64,000 nt of DNA from positions 496,001 to 560,000 of the forward strand of contig MU404067.1 in assembly GCA_022695795.1 (NCBI GenBank), read 5' to 3'. The translations under genes and the position numbers were made by a program. This document shows positions 59,925 to 64,000 of this stretch, piece after piece. This DNA is from Biscogniauxia marginata (Eukaryota > Ascomycota > Sordariomycetes > Xylariales > Xylariaceae). The notes beneath the pieces are model-generated. The model was not told where the DNA came from. It searched no databases and saw nothing but the letters and a program-made list of their open reading frames with translations. Each line of letters begins with the position of its first letter. The first letter of the stretch is position 1.

Positions 59925-60944
59925 TTATCCGTTTGGCTGGTCATCACCATCCTGAGCACCCTTTTCTTTGCTCTCGTCCAACTTCTCTTTCCTCTTCTGG
60001 ACCACATCCCAATTATATACGCGTGCGATAGCTACTTCCATCGTCTATATCACAATTGGGATGGCTGGTTAGACACGTCCAAGCGGCACTAGTCAGCATC
60101 AGGGGGTCTGTCCGACTCACCGTAATCTGCTCCCGTAAGAAATCTAGATCCTCCTCGCAGTTAGCATAGCTTTGCTTCGCAGCCGCCAGTTTCGATATGA
60201 GAAGCGTCTCTGCTTCGTCGATGGGATACGACAGCATCACGTTTGCCTGTAGCCCAAGTGTCAGCTCGACTTCTCCCACCCCGTCATGGCCATGCTCCTC
60301 GACGTACTCCTAACCATAAATACACCTCGTCGGTTGGCGGTACGGAGGCTTTGGCGTATAAAGTGTCATTGAGCTCGAAGGTTGTCTCGATCGGGTCCGA
60401 TTCGTCCTGCCGTGCCATCTGAAGTCAGACTGTGACTTGTAGGTAGGTGGTATCTGTTAAGCGTACTGTTCTCGTCTTGAGGAACCGAACCGTGTCCAAT
60501 GTCTTTTGTATATCGGGCATCTTGTCCTTCAACCCAGCAATTCTCCGTTGGAGGTTTAGCTCCATGAACTGGTATTTCCTGCGTGGAGACCCCCGTATCA
60601 GTTAACTTCTGTAATTCCGTCCTTTATCCCCCGCCTTTGTCTGTTGACCCGGCGTCGTCACAAAAGCGTGTATGCGACGTCTCGCGGTGGGCGGGGCAGA
60701 ACGTGGTTGACATACGAGATCATCTCCTGGAAGCTGCGCAGCGTAGACTCGACCTCGTCCCTCGACGAAACATAGTCTTCGACTTTGTCGACGAAGGGCG
60801 CGAATGGTATGCCTCTGGGGTTCGTGGGCGCCTCCTCCTTCCTACACCAAGACAGCCACAGTATCAGTAGGATGGTACCACCGCAACGGTAGTGAATGAT
60901 TCTCGAGCGTACCCGGCCGCGGCCTCTTTGCCTTTAGCGGACAT
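59925..60944 (-). CDS. pfd3: Prefoldin subunit 3 (VBP1/Pac10)
   Basis: Six exons (60944-60913, 60841-60716, 60578-60467, 60418-60308, 60246-60121, 60044-59925) join in frame to 208 residues. The alpha-type prefoldin layout is clear: a first coiled-coil helix (VEDYVSSRDEVESTLRSFQE, then KYQFMELNLQRRIAGL), the beta-hairpin core with LYAKASVPPTDEVYLWLGAN and VMLSYPIDEAETLLI, and a second helix (NCEEDLDFLREQITTMEVAI) ending ARVYNWDV. Prefoldin is a hexamer that hands nascent actin and tubulin to the CCT chaperonin in the cytosol. Five small introns (64-75 nt) have GTACGC, GTATGT, GTACGC, GTACGT and GTGAGT donors. The tail is Lys/Glu/Asp-rich. All six junctions are supported by the family sequence. 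Confidence 0.95.
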
Positions 60945-63900
60945 GTTGCAAATGCTCTCCAGGCGCGGCTATCCCACACAGCATTGCAAGGACAAACGAG
61001 CGAGGTGTGAGCAAAGCGGAAAAGACTTGTCGTATGTCGTAGGGCGGAGTGCGGGCGGAGTGTGTCGGCGACACTCGAAAAAAAAAAAGCGACGAATCAA
61101 TTCAGGAATCAAATTCGTAGAGCTACCGACTGAAATTCTAAACTTAGGCGGGGGAGCTCACGCAGAGCTGAATGTGGGGCACAATGTCAATCAACTTCAC
61201 ATTTACTATAACTTCTTTATATGCATATACCTTACTTCGCGTGATTCCACTTTTATTTGCATAGAGCATCTTTTCTGCTACTATATATTAGCCCCCTCCT
61301 CCCATCAAGCTTTAATCACCGAATATCAAGTACACAGACTCAAACAATAATAATGCCAACCCATTTCGTTATTAACTTGACTAGTGTATACGTATTTACA
61401 TGAGTACTTAGTATGTTAAATAGAACCAATAATATATGCCTTAAGGTGATCCTAGCTCGCCTTCTATATGCATTAGAGAGTAGTAATCATATTAATCTCG
61501 ACAGCCTTGGAACAATGTCCCTACAAACTTTTATACTGTTAATTGGTATAGATTCCGGATTCCTTCCTCGGTTGCAATTTTAGCTTCGCTGTGCTCAGTT
61601 ATGCCACGACCACTGTTAACTAAACTCGTTCTACTAACAAGATTCTCGACCCTCCCTATGCGGCTCTAACATGCCTTTTTGTTATTTTTAACCGTCCGTG
61701 GAAAAAGACTTAGTTAGTTGATCCTAATTTTTTTTCTAGCCAGATGATATATTGATCAAAATGTATCTCTAGCTACTCTGGTTTATATTTTTGCTATAAA
61801 CAAAAAGAAATACTAGGTAGCTACCTACCTGATATACGGAAAATGTGTAGCAGGTCTGGTGGTAACTAATTGAAGTTTGTAGATGAGCCTCATAGTCTCT
61901 ATATCGAAACCATTTGGTAAATTCTCTTGTTTATGTTTTACACTACTGGATGATATTTGAGCTGGCAGCTTGCGAGCAATATACCTAGTGGTAGATGTAA
62001 CACTCCCCCTTTTATATGTGTTCTCGAGAGGCAACTTATCTGTAGCTTTATGTTAGTCTAAGTGAGCTGTCATTTCTGTGCTAGATTATTGTTGTTGCCT
62101 AGAAAGACCTAAACTAGAGGTTTGTTAGGGACCTTTCATAGCCCCCTGTCAAGGAAATTTGATGTGGCTTCTTACATTCACCATAAACGTAAATGGCTCA
62201 CGGGAAATTCATCTCCACCTAAGCGAGCGGCCCACGATCATAAGGGATGAATATTTTGATCGTAAGCTATTAGATGTTCCCTTGTTAAATTTATTAGGAA
62301 CTTTTATAAACGGAAAACCACGGGCTTTAACTACCAGTATTAAGATTTATTAATTTATTATTAATATTATAAATTGTAGGATTTATTCATTCTTATTGTT
62401 ACAGTCATTGCTGTGTTGAAGCTATTCGGATGAATGCGTTACCATGGCCCAAGTTGTCAAGTCTTAATTTGGGTACTTAAGAAATGTACGTAGCTCGCTA
62501 GAAATGCGAGGAACCTTTTTTTCCTCGCGCAATTCTTCTTCATTGTAATGCAGAGATTACTTGAGCCCTCAAACCCTGGGCCTTATTGCAGTCCGTGACA
62601 CGTCGTCTATAGACTCCGGCCATAAGCTACTACGTCAAGAGTATCTAGGTTCGTCGACCTGCCCAGCGTTGGGGGGTTCGATGTTCTACTTGAAGTTATT
62701 TCTAACACAAACCTATATGTATAATTAAACATTGATATATTTTAAATTATGATGACCCAAGTACTCATCAGCACTTAGCTATGAGAACAAGGTACCGTGT
62801 TGTCAGCACAAATCCCACCTCATATGACATAGCCATTTACAAGCAACCCAAATTACGCAGTTTGATAAACAAGCCAATCACGTTCTTAGACATGGCCCTT
62901 GATGTAAGCCCCGTTCGGATTCTCTTCTTATCTACCAACTAACGATAAGTAGCAGTGGGTAGCAGATAGAATACCAGTACGGAAAGATGATATAGGAGAG
63001 AAGCTATTAATAGCACAGATGTAAATCACCATATATTTATTCTCGGGTTTGGGAGCTAATAAGTGGTGTGGAATACCCGGCAGGACTGTTTATTCGTAGG
63101 AGCTGGCTGGACTTAAACCTAGCCGTGGGCTAGATAGTTAGTCAGTCCTCAAAACGGGAACTCAAGTAAGCAAAGCTAGTAAGATATTGATAGCTGGTCT
63201 TAGCAGATGGCTAGATTATGAACCTCGAAATATTATCCAAACGGGTTCAGTGTGGGAAAGTTTTAAGTATTCATACGGAACGCTAGATATATGTTCTAGA
63301 ACCATCTCTTTCGATGGCCCTCAACTTTGAATTTGTGGCGGTGAAGGACACTATTGGGCCTAGATTCATAGAAAGTGAGCTTCTCTCTCAAGGTCTTGGG
63401 GTGCAAGCATGATGTGTTTATACCTGATTTTCTTCGAGGCGGTTCATAGGCGTGCTTAACCCTGGAGACTGGGTTAGCTAGTCAGAAGCCCTGACAAGTC
63501 ATTGAGTGTACAGGCACAAGATATTTCGGAGTCATGGTGTATTAATGTATATATACACAAGTTGAGGGCTAATTTGGCCATGATTTTCGTATTAGCTGAA
63601 GGAGTATTGAACTAAGGCTAAGGCTGATGTTTTACACGTGTAGCATTATGCCCATTGCTCACGGCCGTATGAGAGGGTTGGAGGGGGGGGGGGGGCGGGG
63701 GGGCGGATAGGATATCGCTACTTACAACTCACAATCATTACGTCCTAGATCTGACCGTGTATCTTAAAGTTCACGAGGGGAATGTATTGATCTAAGGGTA
63801 ATTGGGAAAGATTTGGAATGTAACCACCAAACGGTTTAAACCTCTACTTAAGTTCAGTTCGACTAGACAAGGGGAGAATAGAAGTATTACTTAGCCTTAA

Positions 63901-64000
63901 TCCAGCCGTCATGGCTCTTTACCTTCTCGAATTAAGCGTACTTTGACAAGTGTTTACATTAATTGAACTGGGTTAATATCTAAAACCAAGACATAACTAT
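60945..64000. other. AT-rich gene-free right end
   Basis: After the short prefoldin promoter the sequence is AT-rich with only short frames. Low GC, frequent TA dinucleotides and scattered stops suggest relic repeat DNA, but no element could be identified. A G-rich run lies at about 63682-63704. No tRNA or other RNA gene was found. Confidence 0.55.

Overview
The window is nuclear DNA of a filamentous ascomycete (Pezizomycotina, most likely Sordariomycetes). The evidence is the short GT-AG introns, the GC-rich coding exons set in long AT-rich or pyrimidine-rich spacers, a dispersed Neurospora-type 5S rRNA gene, and the gene set (NADP mannitol dehydrogenase, NoxB, Mis14, Pezizomycotina-type folliculin). 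Genes were rebuilt from spliced reading frames. Each multi-exon model below keeps frame through every junction and ends at a stop codon.

Layout. 1-9 kb: the partial start of an unidentified conserved protein (minus), a long spacer, and an NADP-mannitol dehydrogenase (minus). 9-15 kb: NADPH oxidase NoxB (3 exons, minus) and the ubiquitin-conjugating enzyme Ubc4/UbcH5 (5 exons, minus). 17-22 kb: a secreted or single-pass Cys-rich protein (plus), mitochondrial glutaryl-CoA dehydrogenase (minus), and a small secreted eqolisin-like protein (minus). 22.9-30.2 kb is an accessory-looking stretch: a frameshifted alpha/beta hydrolase, an orphan protein, an F-box-like protein, and a decayed GH78 alpha-L-rhamnosidase whose two in-frame stops are of the kind C-to-T (RIP-type) mutation makes, with AT-rich spacers. 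31-38 kb: a METTL21-type methyltransferase with a long Glu tract, a small conserved three-exon protein, and the proteasome ATPase Rpt3. 40-52 kb: folliculin (Lst7/FLCN) with a 4-codon first exon, then a 7.6 kb gene-poor spacer and a classical protein tyrosine phosphatase. 55-61 kb: kinetochore protein Mis14/Nsl1, a Sec14-type phosphatidylinositol transfer protein, and prefoldin subunit 3. 61-64 kb is AT-rich and gene-free.

Most genes are independent housekeeping functions (ubiquitin-proteasome, chaperone, kinetochore, TORC1 signalling, lipid transfer, redox signalling, lysine and tryptophan catabolism). There is no evident biosynthetic cluster. The most striking feature is an apparently intact 5S rRNA gene, with its upstream TATA and a T-run terminator, lying in sense orientation inside the unusually long (703 nt) intron of the Mis14 gene.
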